From Whalleya microplaca (Eukaryota; Ascomycota; Sordariomycetes; Xylariales; Xylariaceae): a stretch of 64,000 bases of DNA. The translations under genes and the position numbers were made by a program. Positions 45,445 to 57,586 of the stretch are shown here, in pieces. The stretch is taken from positions 310,001-374,000 of the forward strand of contig MU385763.1 of NCBI GenBank assembly GCA_022497155.1. The letters are read 5' to 3'. The notes under the pieces are model-generated. The model was not told the DNA's origin and did not search any database. It saw nothing but the letters and a program-made list of their open reading frames with translations. Every line of letters begins with the position of its first letter. The stretch's first letter is position 1.

Positions 45445-47037
45445 CCGCACCTGCAGGGGGTTTGCAGCGACTTCGGCCAGAAAGGGTTGGAGAACTTGCA
45501 TCATCCCTGCAGAGAAGTACAACAGAAGATCCAGTTGTAGGTAAAGGGATAGAGGCAGTCAGAGCGCCAGGCGTCTTAGCGTAGAAAACTACGCGCACGT
45601 GTATTTGAATTGGATTTAATCCAATCTTCTGGCAATCTATGCTTGAGAGGCATAACTTGCGGTCAAGAAAATGTGGCTGAATGAAGCTGCTCGGTGAGCT
45701 AGAAAGACCAGCCACTTTACAGATGCACTTTGAATGCCAACTGAGGTGAAAACCCTGCGATGATACTCAGTATCGGAAATATATTCGATTGGATATATCG
45801 AAAGCTCGTTTTGTAAGTAAAGAGCTGCTTATAGCGATGTGTTGAGTACTATCCTGGAGCTCTAGAGCCGGGTTTGGTTCGTTGACCGGTAAGCTTGTTC
45901 CTATCACCTTTCAGTACAAGTATTGAGTATAGTGATAGAATATGGCTAATAAATCGATAGATTCAATTCAAATGAAGCCTATGAGGGAGCATGAGGGCTT
46001 AAATCAGTTCACGTTAGCTACCAGCATAGGAACTCTGTTCCGCCAATTGTTGTGACAATTCGATTACAACTATTAGTAACCTGCAAGGGCATGCGATCCT
46101 TTGGCCAATTGCCTCGAAATGGGTGTCATGATGGCATAGTTTCTAGCCGCTGCTTGGATATCCTGGCCTGACTTGAGAGGGACCTTTTTAGTTCGAGACG
46201 ATCCAAAAGAGAAGCTGGAGTGTTCTCCATGTGGATGATCCAGTATCTAGGGATGATGAGGAATTGCTTGGACGACTATTGACTTGTTGCAGCTGGCCCG
46301 AAAGTCGATATTAGCATACTGCTTATCTGTAAAACAGGATGGCAGTTGAGTTGATCAATCTCAGCAGATATCACAAGTATGAGGGGCTCGAAGCCAGATG
46401 ACGTCGCAAACATCAGGCCATATTCCGGGCAGGCTGTGAACACTATGCCTCAGTATTGGCACCTTGTTAATCCTCACATCCGATTGATCATTAGTCATTT
46501 GTGCAGGATTACCAAGCGGATATGAAGGCTCCTAACAGCTCGACACCACGGGATATGGTCACAATGTTGCCGTGATGCTAACTCAACCTTAGGTAAGGGG
46601 CGTCCTCGAAAAAAGGGCGATGACGAAACAATTGACCTTTCCCGCTGGACACAAGTCAACTCTAGATCTCCTTGCTGAGGCCGGAAGCTTAGCTCTTGTG
46701 ATGGGCGGGACAGCTGGCCCCAGCTGCACTTGTGTCACTCGCGGCCGCCACCATCATCATCATCACGACTGTTAAGCATCATCCCGTCATTGACACGGAA
46801 ACTTCGTTTCAATTTTTGATAGTAAAGCTAATAAAAACATACGTTGGTACCTTGCTGCTACCCCAATTTATGTGTTTCACAAAAATGTCAACGCGTCACA
46901 CCCCCTACCACATGCTATCTTCGATTAATTAACTAATTGAACTACCTTCGTCTTTGTCTAGATAATTAAAGAATTTACCCAGGGAATTGACACATACACT
47001 CCCTCTGTTTACTTTTTTGTCAATTAATCTACCGAAG

Positions 47038-48267
47038 ATGCTCCCTGTACGGACACTCATTCGTTCTACTTCTCTTCAAGCCTCCCGCACTGCGCGAGGA
47101 TCACGAGCCAGCCATGCCCGATTCCAATCCTCGTCATCATCGTCATCCAAGAATGCCGGAAGTAGCAATAGCCAGTACTTCGCGGCTGGTATCGCTGGCG
47201 GAGTTGCCGCCGCGACTGTCCTCTACGGAACCTACCTCTTGACGCCGTCTGGCCAGGTACAGCGAAAGATCAATAAAGGTGTAAGGGAAGCGTCCAACAA
47301 GTATGAAGAAGCTTCTAAGAAGCTACAAGGGTCTACGCCCAATGTTGACGAAGCCTTGAATTATATTCGGGAGTTCTGCTATTCGTACGTGGGCTGGGTG
47401 CCGGGCGGACGTCAATACGTGGATGCCGCCTTTAAGGACGTGGAGACGCTCAGACAGAAACATCGGAATGAGGTTAATCAGACCATCAGTGACGCTTATT
47501 CTCAGTTTCAAGACCTGTCTCGATCAGGTCTAAGTATGGATACTGTCTCTAAAGCGTATGAAATCTTGACGGACCTGTCGAAGAAACTTGGAAGCCTCGG
47601 AAGCGATGCGGCGATGGACATCCTCGACAACCATCCGCAGATCAAGCAGAGATTTGGCGGGAGCATCGACCACTTGAAACAGATGGGTGAAGATTATGGC
47701 CCAGAAGCGAAGAAGCAAGTTGACCAGACCTGGGAACAGGTTAAAGAGATCATGGGTGGTGGTATTAGCGCTGGGAATCTAGACAAGGTGCGACGTCTTA
47801 TCCAGGAGAAGGTCGACCAGGTGAAAAAGCTTGGCGACGAGGCCTGGAAGAAGGGCCTGGAGCAGGCAAAACCTTATCTGGAGAAGAACCCCAAAGTCAA
47901 AGAACTGATCGAGAAGAACGAAGACGCCCTGAAACAAGGGAACGCGACAGAGCTCTTCAAGCGTGCCAAGTCCGCAGTTGAGACTGGAGATATGGGGGAG
48001 TTCAAGGACTATGTCGACCATGCCATCGAGAAAACCAAGTCGAAAGGCTCGAAACTCTCTGGTGGTCTTGACCAGTATCTAAACATGATACCAAACGGAT
48101 CTGAGATTTTTGACAAGGTGAATGAGCTAAAGAAGGTCGCTGAGAATCATAAGGACGAGGGGGAGAAGCTGCTCAAAGAGACGATGGAGGAGTTAAAGCA
48201 GGTATTAGAGAAAAGGTCTCAAAAAGCGAAGGAGATTGTAGAGAAGGCGAAAAAAGAGTCGAAGTAA
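47038..48267 (+). CDS. Mitochondrial-type membrane protein with long helical coiled-coil region
   Basis: Single-exon gene; the ATG at 47038 gives 409 residues (the frame is open to 46987 but the upstream part lacks presequence character). The N-terminus MLPVRTLIRSTSLQASRTAR is a textbook mitochondrial presequence: Arg-rich, no acids, ending in an RFQSS-type cleavage region. A Ser tract precedes one membrane segment, FAAGIAGGVAAATVLYGTYL. The remaining ~320 residues are charged and helical, rich in Lys/Glu with repeated A/K/E helices (KVRRLIQEKVDQVKKLGDE, LLKETMEELKQVLEKRSQ), LEA- or apolipoprotein-like. I do not recognise a named family. Likely inner-membrane anchored, with the helical part in the matrix or intermembrane space (inferred). 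Confidence 0.8.
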   Translation: MLPVRTLIRSTSLQASRTARGSRASHARFQSSSSSSSKNAGSSNSQYFAAGIAGGVAAATVLYGTYLLTPSGQVQRKINKGVREASNKYEEASKKLQGSTPNVDEALNYIREFCYSYVGWVPGGRQYVDAAFKDVETLRQKHRNEVNQTISDAYSQFQDLSRSGLSMDTVSKAYEILTDLSKKLGSLGSDAAMDILDNHPQIKQRFGGSIDHLKQMGEDYGPEAKKQVDQTWEQVKEIMGGGISAGNLDKVRRLIQEKVDQVKKLGDEAWKKGLEQAKPYLEKNPKVKELIEKNEDALKQGNATELFKRAKSAVETGDMGEFKDYVDHAIEKTKSKGSKLSGGLDQYLNMIPNGSEIFDKVNELKKVAENHKDEGEKLLKETMEELKQVLEKRSQKAKEIVEKAKKESK

Positions 48268-49591
48268 ATGGTTAGCATTGACCAGATCAGGGAATTCTAA
48301 GGGGTTAGATACTGGGAGGCGTATCCATACGGAATTCAAATCCAAATTGAGTGGATAGGAGCAGAAGGCTAGTCTTGTTGTACCTCTCGCATACCTTTGA
48401 TGGTCTCTCTTCTTGGATGGGATGCGGTCTGATATCCTGTTGAGCTGAATCGACGAGATCCCATCATTGTCGACCAATAAAGGGAGAGAAGCGAACGAAA
48501 TACTCGACGTATTGCTAGGGTACTTAAGCAGCTATTTCTGCTTCTTTCTTCTGATTGTGAGGAGGGATGATTTAATTTCAGACAACCAAAAATATTATCA
48601 TACCCTTAAGGTCTGTCTACATTACCACAGACACCTTTCAATGTTTAGGTGAATGACATCGATAGCACTTGATGGGCTAGCCTCTAGAGCCGTGATCACC
48701 CTTGTAAGTCCTTCGTATGGCCTATATGCGGATGTCAAGATTGAGTGATTACGTATGTAAGCACTGAAAGTGTGAAACGAATATATTGGGCCTACATTGT
48801 GATTATGCAAAGAGTCAAGAGAGATTAGCTACCTAGGTAGCTTACCCGCGTTCGCGGGGGTGACATGGATAGTGGGGCATGTGGGAGTTGAGGCTATCTC
48901 GTGCAGCTCGTGCAACGCTTATGTACTTAAGATAGATCGTACCTTTTCTGAATGTCGACCAACCGATCGCATTACGGGATCTCGTCGCCATGCCATCTAT
49001 CCAGGAAGTGAAGCAAACCAGTCAACTACATCATTAGCAACGCTATAAGGCCTTGTTAGACCTACTGAGGCTGTTCCGGAACTTAACACCTATGCCCGTA
49101 CGTACAGTCTCAAGTTTCGAACACGAACGGACTTGGCATAGCAGCACTATCCAGATATTTTAATTTTTGTATATAATTAACATCCGCTTTGAAAGTCCTC
49201 GGACAGTCTATGTAAGTGAATTAGAGAAGTCAAAACGCCACAGGGACCGTACTGCGTAGGACTATATTACATACTTTACTCCGTAAGTGTCAGCGGTAGG
49301 CAGCTGGCGGGGCTAGTGGGGCTAGTGGGGAGCATCTTCAGCGGCTCATTACTAAGTAGAGTGCATACACCCCGGATTACTCATTGAACATCATCAGCTT
49401 TATGACTCGACGTTCGTATCGCTTCCAGTCGCCATGGTTCTATATGTTTCCTCGCAACCTACCTTGACTGTCGCGTCTTATCATCTCTATAGTTACGTGA
49501 ACTCACCATTGATATAAATGAAGTCCTCGCTTCGACACATCAGCCGTCTCAATGATCATCCGAATACATCGACGTTAATATAGCAGCAATC
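48268..49591. other. Intergenic, no gene seen
   Basis: Short chance frames only. A palindrome GCTACCTAGGTAGC lies at 48828-48841. Confidence 0.45.
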
Positions 49592-51697
49592 ATGAGTAGC
49601 AGCAAAGTTGGAAAACAGCTGCCGCATGAGCGGCGGAAGGGCGAAGCTGTAGGGTGTTCCCATAGATATCACATCATGTCATTCTGTCCTAACACTTCAC
49701 AAGGCATTGAGTGACTTCGCCGAGTTCGTCGAGAAGCAGCAAGCATTGCGCTACCCGAGTTCCAAGCCCACGACTGCGACGACCAAGACCACCCCAGTTG
49801 AGCACCACGAGGAGCTCGACATCCTCGACTCGCTGAATCTTGATGACTCCGGACCTCAAATACCCTTGCGCGATCTGTTATTAGCACCTGCAGATGACGA
49901 AATCGCCCAACAGAAGCTTACCGAGCACCTAGAAGAGCGACTTTTGGAAGGCCATGGCGAGGCTGTCTTCGACCTTGGCTTCGAGAACAATGGCGACTCA
50001 ATGCGCCTCAGTAAAGACGAATGGGACGCTGCATTCAGTCGCCTGAAAGAGGTGACGAAGAAGGTGGGAGCTGACTGCGATTTGTTACTTACCAAGAATG
50101 TCGGTGGCGATGCTGAGGCCGCTTCTACCGCAGCAGGGAACGACAGTAGAGACAAAGACTGCTCTGGTAAAATATTACTACGGCAATCACCTTCTACGGT
50201 TGAGGATGTCATTGAGACAAGGATAGCTGTAGTCGGCAACGGTGAGAGGATGCCATATCTCGGACTACACATAGTCATGCTGAACATGGAATTTAGTCGA
50301 TGCCGGTAAGAGTTCTATGCTCGGTGTACTGGTCAAGGGAGACCTCGACGATGGGCGAGGGAAAGCCCGCTTGAATCTCTTCCGCCACAAGCATGAGATA
50401 GAGACCGGGAGAACCAGTTCTGTCGGCATGGAGATAATGGGGTTTGACACCCTTGGAAATGTCATCACATCCGATACCCCGGGCAGTAGGCTAGCTATTT
50501 CTACGTGTCTCACAGAAAAATGCTTACAACATCACAGGGAAGCTCTCCTGGGAAGAGATTGGCAAGCGCAGTGCTAAAGTCATCACGTTCACAGACTTGG
50601 CTGGCCACGAACGCTATCTGCGGACCACTGTCTTCGGTCTGTTGTCCAGTAGTCCCAATTATTGCCTGCTTATGGTTGCAGCCAACAACGGTCTGATTGG
50701 CATGAGTAAAGAGCATCTTGGTATTGCCCTAGCTTTGAATGTACCGATAATGGTGGTGGTGACCAAAATTGATATTTGTCCTCCGAATATCCTGGAGCAG
50801 ACTATTCAGCAAATCACCAAGATTCTCAAATCTCCCGCGGCACGGAAAATGCCCATATTCATTAACAACCGGGAAGAGTGTATTAATACTGCAACCCAGT
50901 TTGTAAGTCAACGAATATGTCCTATCTTCCAGGTCTCCAATGTCACTGGGGAGAATCTTGACCTCGTGCGAACATTCTTCAATATTCTTCCACATCATGG
51001 TCGCTATGACTCGGACGCGCCGTTCGAATTCCATGTCAACGACACTTTCTCTGTTCCTTTCGTGGGAACAGTTGTCAGTGGCATCGTCAAGTCTGGTGTG
51101 GTACATGCCGGCGATAATGTATTAATTGGGCCTGATTCGCTTGGGCAGTTCACACCGACCAGTATTCGTTCCATTGAACGGAAAAGACTTGGTGTGCCCG
51201 CAGCCTCTGCTGGTCAGTCTGCTAGCTTCGCACTGAAGAAAATACGACGAAAAGATGTGAGAAAAGGGATGGTGGTGCTACCGAAGATTGAGGGGCAACC
51301 GCTACCTAAAGTCTACCGTGAATTCGTTGCAGAGGTGTTGATTCTTTCTCATGCAACCACCATCAAGACCAAGTACCAAGCGATGCTTCACGTCGGTCCA
51401 GTCTCCCAGACTTGCGCTATCATCGATGTCGATCAACCTTACATCCGGACTGGTGACCGTGCATTAGTGGCGTTCCGGTTCGTCCAGCGTCCGGAATATC
51501 TAGCCCCTGGTGACCGGCTCCTTTTCCGTGAGGGCCGTACCAAAGGGCTTGGAATTGTGAAGTCTGTCGGCTACGACCCCCAAAAACCGCTGATGCCACG
51601 TCAGCCAGATGATGGAACTAATGCAAGCTCCGACGAAGCTACTGGCTCTGTGGAAAAGGCCATCGCGTCTCCGACTGGGGCGAGGGTTGGCGCTTAG
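49592..51697 (+). CDS. GTPBP1/GTPBP2-like translational GTPase
   Basis: EF-Tu-superfamily GTPase related to GTPBP1/2, proteins tied to ribosome rescue and mRNA turnover. Exons 49592-49648, 49704-50241, 50297-50485 and 50538-51697 give 647 residues. The 19-codon first exon ([19 protein letters not shown]) is supported by a phase-0 intron; downstream no in-frame ATG precedes the conserved part. Introns 2 and 3 restore G1 ([10 protein letters not shown]) and the segment [20 protein letters not shown]3 is DLAGHE and G4 is TKID. Beta-barrel domains follow ([38 protein letters not shown]). The N-terminal ~150 residues are acidic and family-specific. Ends with a Ser/Ala-rich tail. Its cellular partner is not readable here. 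Confidence 0.9.
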
Positions 51698-52865
51698 TAC
51701 TCTGGTATATAAGAATAGGTTGATGCAGAATCATGTAAAGCAGCCTACGACCCTACATACCGAACCGTATGAGGCAAATATGGGGGATGGGGGGAAGCGG
51801 AGGTGATACGCAGTATGCGCAGCGGAAGGTTTTCCTTCATCTGAGTTCTTTGAACTGGTAATCCAGTGGCGTTTGGTGCCTTCATGGTCTGGGCTGGGGT
51901 ACAGGCATTGCCCTTTGCATACCCCGTACATATTTGTTTTGCATCTTGTTAATATGATATAGCAAATCGTTCCTCGCGTACTCTCATCTTCTTCTTCGTC
52001 ATGCGCTCTTAATCCTATCCTGTGAAACGCCAAACCCTTATCCGTGCTATTATTCGCTTAGGAAGCAAGCATTAGTGGTAGGGACTCTTACGACAGACTA
52101 TCATACGAATGCAACTGTTCGTACCTATCAACGCCAGTTCGGAGACTTGCGGCTTTACAACAGACCGATTGCTGTGGATATGGTGGAACTTTGCAGGTTT
52201 ATTTACCATGCGTGCATAGGTCCTCGGATTCTTATAAGAACCCGATGCGTTATTCCTCATGGTATTCAATTCTTATAAGAACCCGATGCGTTATTCCTCA
52301 TGGTATTCAATTCTTACCGAGGAGGCCGAATCTTATATCCTAGCCCTGTAAGACTGGATCTCTATCGAGTGATCAGGTTCTTGCAGCAATGCAGTGTGAC
52401 AACACCGCCGTCTTGGCTTCAATGAGCATCGATAGCAAGAAGTCTGACCGAGTTGTGCTCCGGAACTGTGCCACCCGAAGCGCGGCAGCGCCAGAGTTAT
52501 ACATTCGCACAACTATCGGAAGGTTTCATAAAGATCTATCTTATAGATATAGTCCTGCCACGCGACCCCCGGGAGCTGCCGCACGTTGCATATGCCGGCA
52601 TCGCAACGTCACAGCGGACGACTTGCTGCATAGTGGCGTATCTACTCCGGCAAATTTAAGCCGTCCGTTCAGATAGATTTGATTTGTGAACGTAGTATTA
52701 CGTCTTAGGAATTAGGTACCAGCTGATTGGCCCAGAACGTGACGAGCAAGCCACCGGGCAGCGGAATGGGGGTATATATAGGACGTAGTCTCCTATTACT
52801 ACTTGCCTACTCTGATAGAGTTCAAATCACGTTGACACACTTAGTAGAAACTCAGGAACTTCACA
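51698..52865. other. Intergenic with a 41 bp tandem duplication
   Basis: No gene seen. Holds the tandem duplication at 52231-52312 and the P450 promoter at the right end. Confidence 0.5.
52231..52312. repeat. Two-copy tandem duplication, 41 bp unit
   Basis: Unit beginning CTTATAAGAACCCGATGCGT repeats exactly at a 41-base spacing; the start of a third copy (TTCTTA) follows. Confidence 0.9.
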
Positions 52866-54764
52866 ATGGCTCCTCTCTACGTGGGCAGTCCGGCTAACAT
52901 AGCCTTGATAGGTGTTGGGCTTGTAAGTCCCCTATCGACTCAAATCAGCTGAGTGCTCATGAGGATCTATGCTAACCAAGTCTCAAGGTGGTATCGTATG
53001 TCACAGGCATTTTACTCTACAACCTCTTTATAAGCCCACTCCGCTCGTTTCCAGGGCCGCTCCTCTTCCGCATCTGCCCCTTCGCGAGATCTTATTACTC
53101 CGTACGGGGCAGGCTTCCGTTCAAAGTAGCAGAGCTTCATGCCAAATATGGGCCTGTTGTACGAATCGGTCCCAAGGAACTCTCCTTCAGCGATCCGCAG
53201 GCATGGAAGGATATTTATGGCCACCGCCATAGCGGCGTTGAGGAAAGTTCAAAGGCTGATCATACCTACCGCCAGACGGATGATGTCCCCCGCAGTATCA
53301 TTAATGCTCAGCGTGATGAACATGCAATGTTGCGCCGTCAACTGTCACATGGCTTCTCGGAGCGTATTATGCACGGCCAGGAGCCCATCATAGGCTCCTA
53401 TGTGGACAAACTGATTGAACGACTATATCAGAATAGCCAAGGAGGGGCTGCGACTTTGAACATGCGTGATTGGTTTAATTTTACCACCTTCGACATTATC
53501 GGTGACCTGGGCTTTGGCTCCTCTTTTGACTCTCTAGAGACCTCTAGTTACCACCCCTGGATCAGAATAATTACTGACAACATCCGTCACGGTGCTTACT
53601 TTGGGGCTCTGGCCTACATTGGTGTCCCAAGCGTGGTCAATTGGATAGCTAAGTTGGGATTTATGAAGATGCGCGATACGCATAATTCCCTTGCAAAGAA
53701 CAAACTACTTCAAAGGATGGAGCTCAAAATTGAAAGACCTGACCTCATAGAAGGATTGCTTAAGAGAAAAGATGAGTTGGTAAGTTTTACCTATCTACAT
53801 ACATAACGTGTTCTCGGCAAAGCGAAATAACCCCATACTAACCTGTGCTATGTACATCTTAGCACATGAATGTTGACCAACTTGCCGCAAACTCGAGCTT
53901 TCTCATCATCGCGGGCTCAGAGACTACGGCAACTCTGCTAAGCGGCGTAGCCTTCCTCCTAACTACCAATCCTGACAAGCTCGCGATCTTGGCTAAGGAG
54001 GTCCGCACATCCTTCAACAGCGAAGAAGAAATCACTCTCATCTCTGTCAATAAACTAAACTATATGCTCGCTTGCCTGAATGAAGCGCTCCGAGAGTACC
54101 CGCCCGTCCCGGGCAACCTACCGAGAGTGACTCCCAAGGGCGGTGCTAGTATCGCCGGGAAATTCGTTCCAGGGAATGTAAGTCCCATTGAATCCATACC
54201 TATTCTTCTTGCTTCCCAATATCCTTTACGCAGAGTATTTTGTCGAGACATATATCTATACAAAAACAATACTAACGCACATAGACTGATATCGGCGTTT
54301 GGCATTGGGCTATTAGCCACGACAAAAACTACTGGACCGATCCTATGGTCTACGCACCTGAGCGCTGGTTGGATGACCCTCGTTTTAAGGATGACAAGCT
54401 CGAAGCCATGCAGCCATTTAGTTTGGGGCCTCGCAACTGTGTCGGTCGAAAGTAAGTCGTTATGTTCTTTCATGAATCTTACATATTTCAGGTTTGCAGA
54501 CAACCTCTTGCACCTCACTCCAAACACTCGCCTTCTTCTCCACATATGCCATGAGAAGTCTTATGATACGATAAATTAGAGTGCTGACATACATGCGCTT
54601 ACAGCTTGGCATATGCCGAGATGCGCCTCATCCTGGCGCGCGTCATTTATAACTTCGACATGACGCTTGCGGACGAGAGTCGCGGCTGGATGAAGAACCA
54701 GAAGGCATATTCCCTATGGGACAAGCCACCATTGTATATGCACTTGACTCCCGTTGCCAAGTAG
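52866..54764 (+). CDS. Cytochrome P450 monooxygenase (CYP65-like)
   Basis: Membrane-anchored microsomal haem-thiolate oxygenase. Exons 52866-52922, 52988-53779, 53863-54177, 54285-54451 and 54605-54764 give 496 residues. The short first exon starts the membrane anchor (ANIALIGVGL, continued by VVSYVTGILLYNLF). The I-helix oxygen-binding motif is IIAGSETT (about 298-305). ExxR is in NEALREYPP. The haem loop is PFSLGPRNCVGRN with the cysteine ligand near residue 440, completed by splicing intron 4. FPGP is the Pro-rich hinge. Family placement near fungal CYP65 (isotrichodermin C-15 hydroxylase-like) is from overall feel of the motifs and is tentative. It stands alone: no PKS, NRPS, terpene synthase or regulator lies within reach, so its substrate is unknown. 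Confidence 0.93.
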
Positions 54765-57211
54765 GTAAACTGTGGGGTTGGATTGTATGTGTACACAAGG
54801 AAGGGTTGAATGGTCCTAGAGTATATGCGAATTTCACGAGACAATGAATAGGATAGTGATGGGTAGATAGCCTCAGATCAAGGTTGACAGTAAGCTTACT
54901 CTTCAATTGAAGTGCCCCCCTGAATAGCTAATGAATTACGAGATCGAGGGTCTCAGCTAGATCAATAGGATCTATAGCACTCTTTTCAAGACCTCTGCAC
55001 CACTCAAAGCTTTACATATCCATTGTTACTTGGCTGTCGGTCATCGTGAGGCTCTGCAGAGGCTCGCTTGGCGCTGTCGTGGAACGTCAGGAGTGCGTGC
55101 CGCTGGCTTACATGGTGCCTTATTGGCGTCCAATCGTAATCGAAATTAACAGTGCCGACAGCCGCCTGAGACTTACTATTATGTAGAGACACAATCCAAT
55201 CCCTTGAATGAGCTATCAAAGCGAATTGGTACTGATAGCGCTGTTAGAAGTAAACCCTATCGCGTGTTTACTACCTACCCCAGGTAATTTCGATATGTAA
55301 AGCATTCCCTAGCACTTCATTAATTAGGTACCTCGTTGGCATTGTATTTAATAAGACCAGGTAAGTCATGGCTAAACCTAGCGGCTCTCCAAGCCCCATA
55401 AGGATATTCAGCGTCTAAAGCTATCTGGTATTAATGATACATTTACGATATGCTAGTTTAGTAGATATAACATGCATCAAATAACCCTTTTGGCTTTCCA
55501 GGGCTTCTTTTTATAACTTTATATGGAGTAGTTTTCTAAGCTACCATATAAACGCTACTCTATCGCCAAGCCAGTTGATATCAGGGCCTGGCGAAATATA
55601 TATTTCACAGTCTAATACTAGAAGAGCTATTTCCTATGATTGGAAAACTTCCGTACAAGTAGTAACTATTAGGCGAGTGATAATGATGTACCTCCCCAGG
55701 TGTTGGGATAATGGAAAACACATACCTAGGTAGTCAACTGCTAAGCTCCTTGTCGAAGTTGATGCTTAAAACTAGTAAGCATTGACGACGGCAAGACAGT
55801 TTCCCTCGAACATACATATATAATGCTTATAGATCTACGATATTATCTCTTTTACTTATTTGATGCGCGTCCGTAACATTGCGTTGTTCTCTTAATCAAT
55901 ATCTCGTTTCAAAAGCTACTTGGGTTAAGTACATAAATATGTAGGGACGATACATGTACAACTGTGGGCTCGCTACCTAATATAACTAAGTACCCATAAC
56001 ATGTCAACTCATTTGTGCTAGCTAGCTTTAAACTTAAGTTAGCTATTACGCGATAAGATACCTAAACGGCGTTGTTCTATAATTAGTAAACGACCCAAGC
56101 AAGTTATAAATAAATAGGAATATCGGATATACTTAGATCTGCGTGTAAATCACTCTTAAATGGAGGTAATTTTATATTGTAACTAGCCCTAGTATCATAG
56201 CAATTTAATCTTCAGCAAGGTATTATGAAAAGTGAGCTGCCCTTTAGCCGCAGTCTAATACAATATCTAATGCAATATCTAATGCAAGTAGTGGGCATTG
56301 CCCTAACATTATTACCTCTTCACTTCCCGGTTATCAAAGACCGTCTCATGACCAATCGGAAGTTTTACTGCTAAGAAACAATGGTTCGTAACATTCAGGT
56401 GGGGTATATGTATGGAGATATTAAGTTGCTCTTTAAGCTTTTTTACATGGTTGGATTAGAGACCAAAGTGCTATTACTGAGAACCTACCATAAAGACTTC
56501 CAGGTTTGATCATATTCCTTTTCGTGCTGTTTCTTTGTGAAAGACCTAACAGTTCTAATGAAATGCTAAAGCCTCGTTTTTTTGTCTTTGTCACTTAACG
56601 CTGACGTACTTTCCATAGGGTAAGTTTTTGCGTGAGAGGCCAACATTTCGTAGATGAGTCTCAAAGGTGACTTCGCAGCTTGTCGTGATAAATGGCATTA
56701 ATATGTTTTGTTCTAAGACGTGGATGGAATGTGGGCATTGTCTTTGCGTAGCACACGGCGAATAGTATGGGTGAAGCTCGACCCAGATATGTAGTTCGGA
56801 ATATCCTCCATACAACAAGAAATATAACTCTCTTTTGACCCGTACTAATTGTGCCTAAAATATCAAATCTATTCCAGTTTTAGTCCATTCCTAGCAACAC
56901 AAATACTGATAGTAGCTTTCGGCATAAAAGCAATGTTCGGTGTAGGGAATCTGACCAGTGACCGCCATGGGACTAACCGTAGGATTCGGGACTTTCATCC
57001 TTGATAACACTCCTACTTGAATGACGTAGCAGCTTAAAAAGCATAAATAAGACATCCTATTGCCATCTGTAATCCCTAGATCCTCAGTTTTTTCTAGCAT
57101 GTAGAACGGCCTTCGCAAGTCCATATTCCTCCGATCTGGGTATTATACTTCCCTATTAGGTAACCAGTTAATGAGAACTCCTATCATCAAATTCTACATA
57201 CCATTATTACA
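54765..57211. other. AT-rich gene-poor stretch, 2.4 kb
   Basis: No gene seen. TACCTAGGTA palindrome at 55723-55732. From about 56,072 the sequence GGCGTTG...AATTAGTAAACGACCC resembles the inner part of the MITE terminus at 17.4 kb and may be a decayed relative. Confidence 0.4.
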
Positions 57212-57586
57212 ATGCTCACCTTCTTATTACTTGCCTACATATTTGGCCTTCTATCAAACGTTTGCCGTGTAAGCGGCACAGTAGTGCGAGGGAGAAGTTT
57301 CGACGACACCTCGGCTATAACAAAACGATGGCGCGGCAAAATGCTTGCCGGCGATGCCGCATGGATCCTTTGCCTCGATAATTTCCAGAATCAGAAGCAG
57401 ACCGTACGGACCGACTGGGCTGCATTCCAAGCGGCACGCGTTGTTTGCGAGACCCGTTTCGGCACGGAAATTGGTAGACAACTCGATTCTAGGTATATGT
57501 CAGCCTATGACGACAAGTTGGAGTTCCCTGATAGGGATGATGTAGGGACTGCGATGCGGATGAGACCTTCGGGACACCAAACATGA
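57212..57586 (+). CDS. Small secreted protein, 124 aa
   Basis: Complete single-exon frame with an N-terminal signal peptide: hydrophobic core MLTFLLLAYIFGLLSNVC then a small-residue site near VSG. The mature part is short and polar, with aromatic residues (RWRGKMLAGDAAWILCLDN, TDWAAFQAARVVCETRFG). It has few cysteines, so it is not a disulfide-rich effector. No family recognised. It is isolated in AT-rich DNA, a common location for fungal effector-like genes. Whether it is expressed is unknown; it could be a chance frame. Confidence 0.5.
   Translation: MLTFLLLAYIFGLLSNVCRVSGTVVRGRSFDDTSAITKRWRGKMLAGDAAWILCLDNFQNQKQTVRTDWAAFQAARVVCETRFGTEIGRQLDSRYMSAYDDKLEFPDRDDVGTAMRMRPSGHQT

Larger units (their letters stand above)
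45187..47037. other. Divergent intergenic region
   Basis: 1.85 kb between the FAD oxidoreductase and the mitochondrial-type gene. The two iron-GATA sites lie close to the oxidoreductase end. No convincing gene; the longest frame (45356-45715, minus) spans the GATA sites and is motif-free. A short NotI/CAT run at 46741 is natural-looking. Confidence 0.45.

Noticed and set aside
45356..45715. 119-codon minus-strand frame upstream of the FAD oxidoreductase
   Set aside because: It overlaps the iron-GATA sites, has no motif and no start or splice support.
46741..46766. NotI site followed by CACCATCATCATCATCAC, resembling a vector His-tag
   Set aside because: Flanks are ordinary fungal intergenic sequence with no other vector element; a short CAT run is the simpler explanation.
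49649..49703. GTPBP-like gene lacking a start codon
   Set aside because: A phase-0 intron connects it to a 19-codon first exon starting at 49592.
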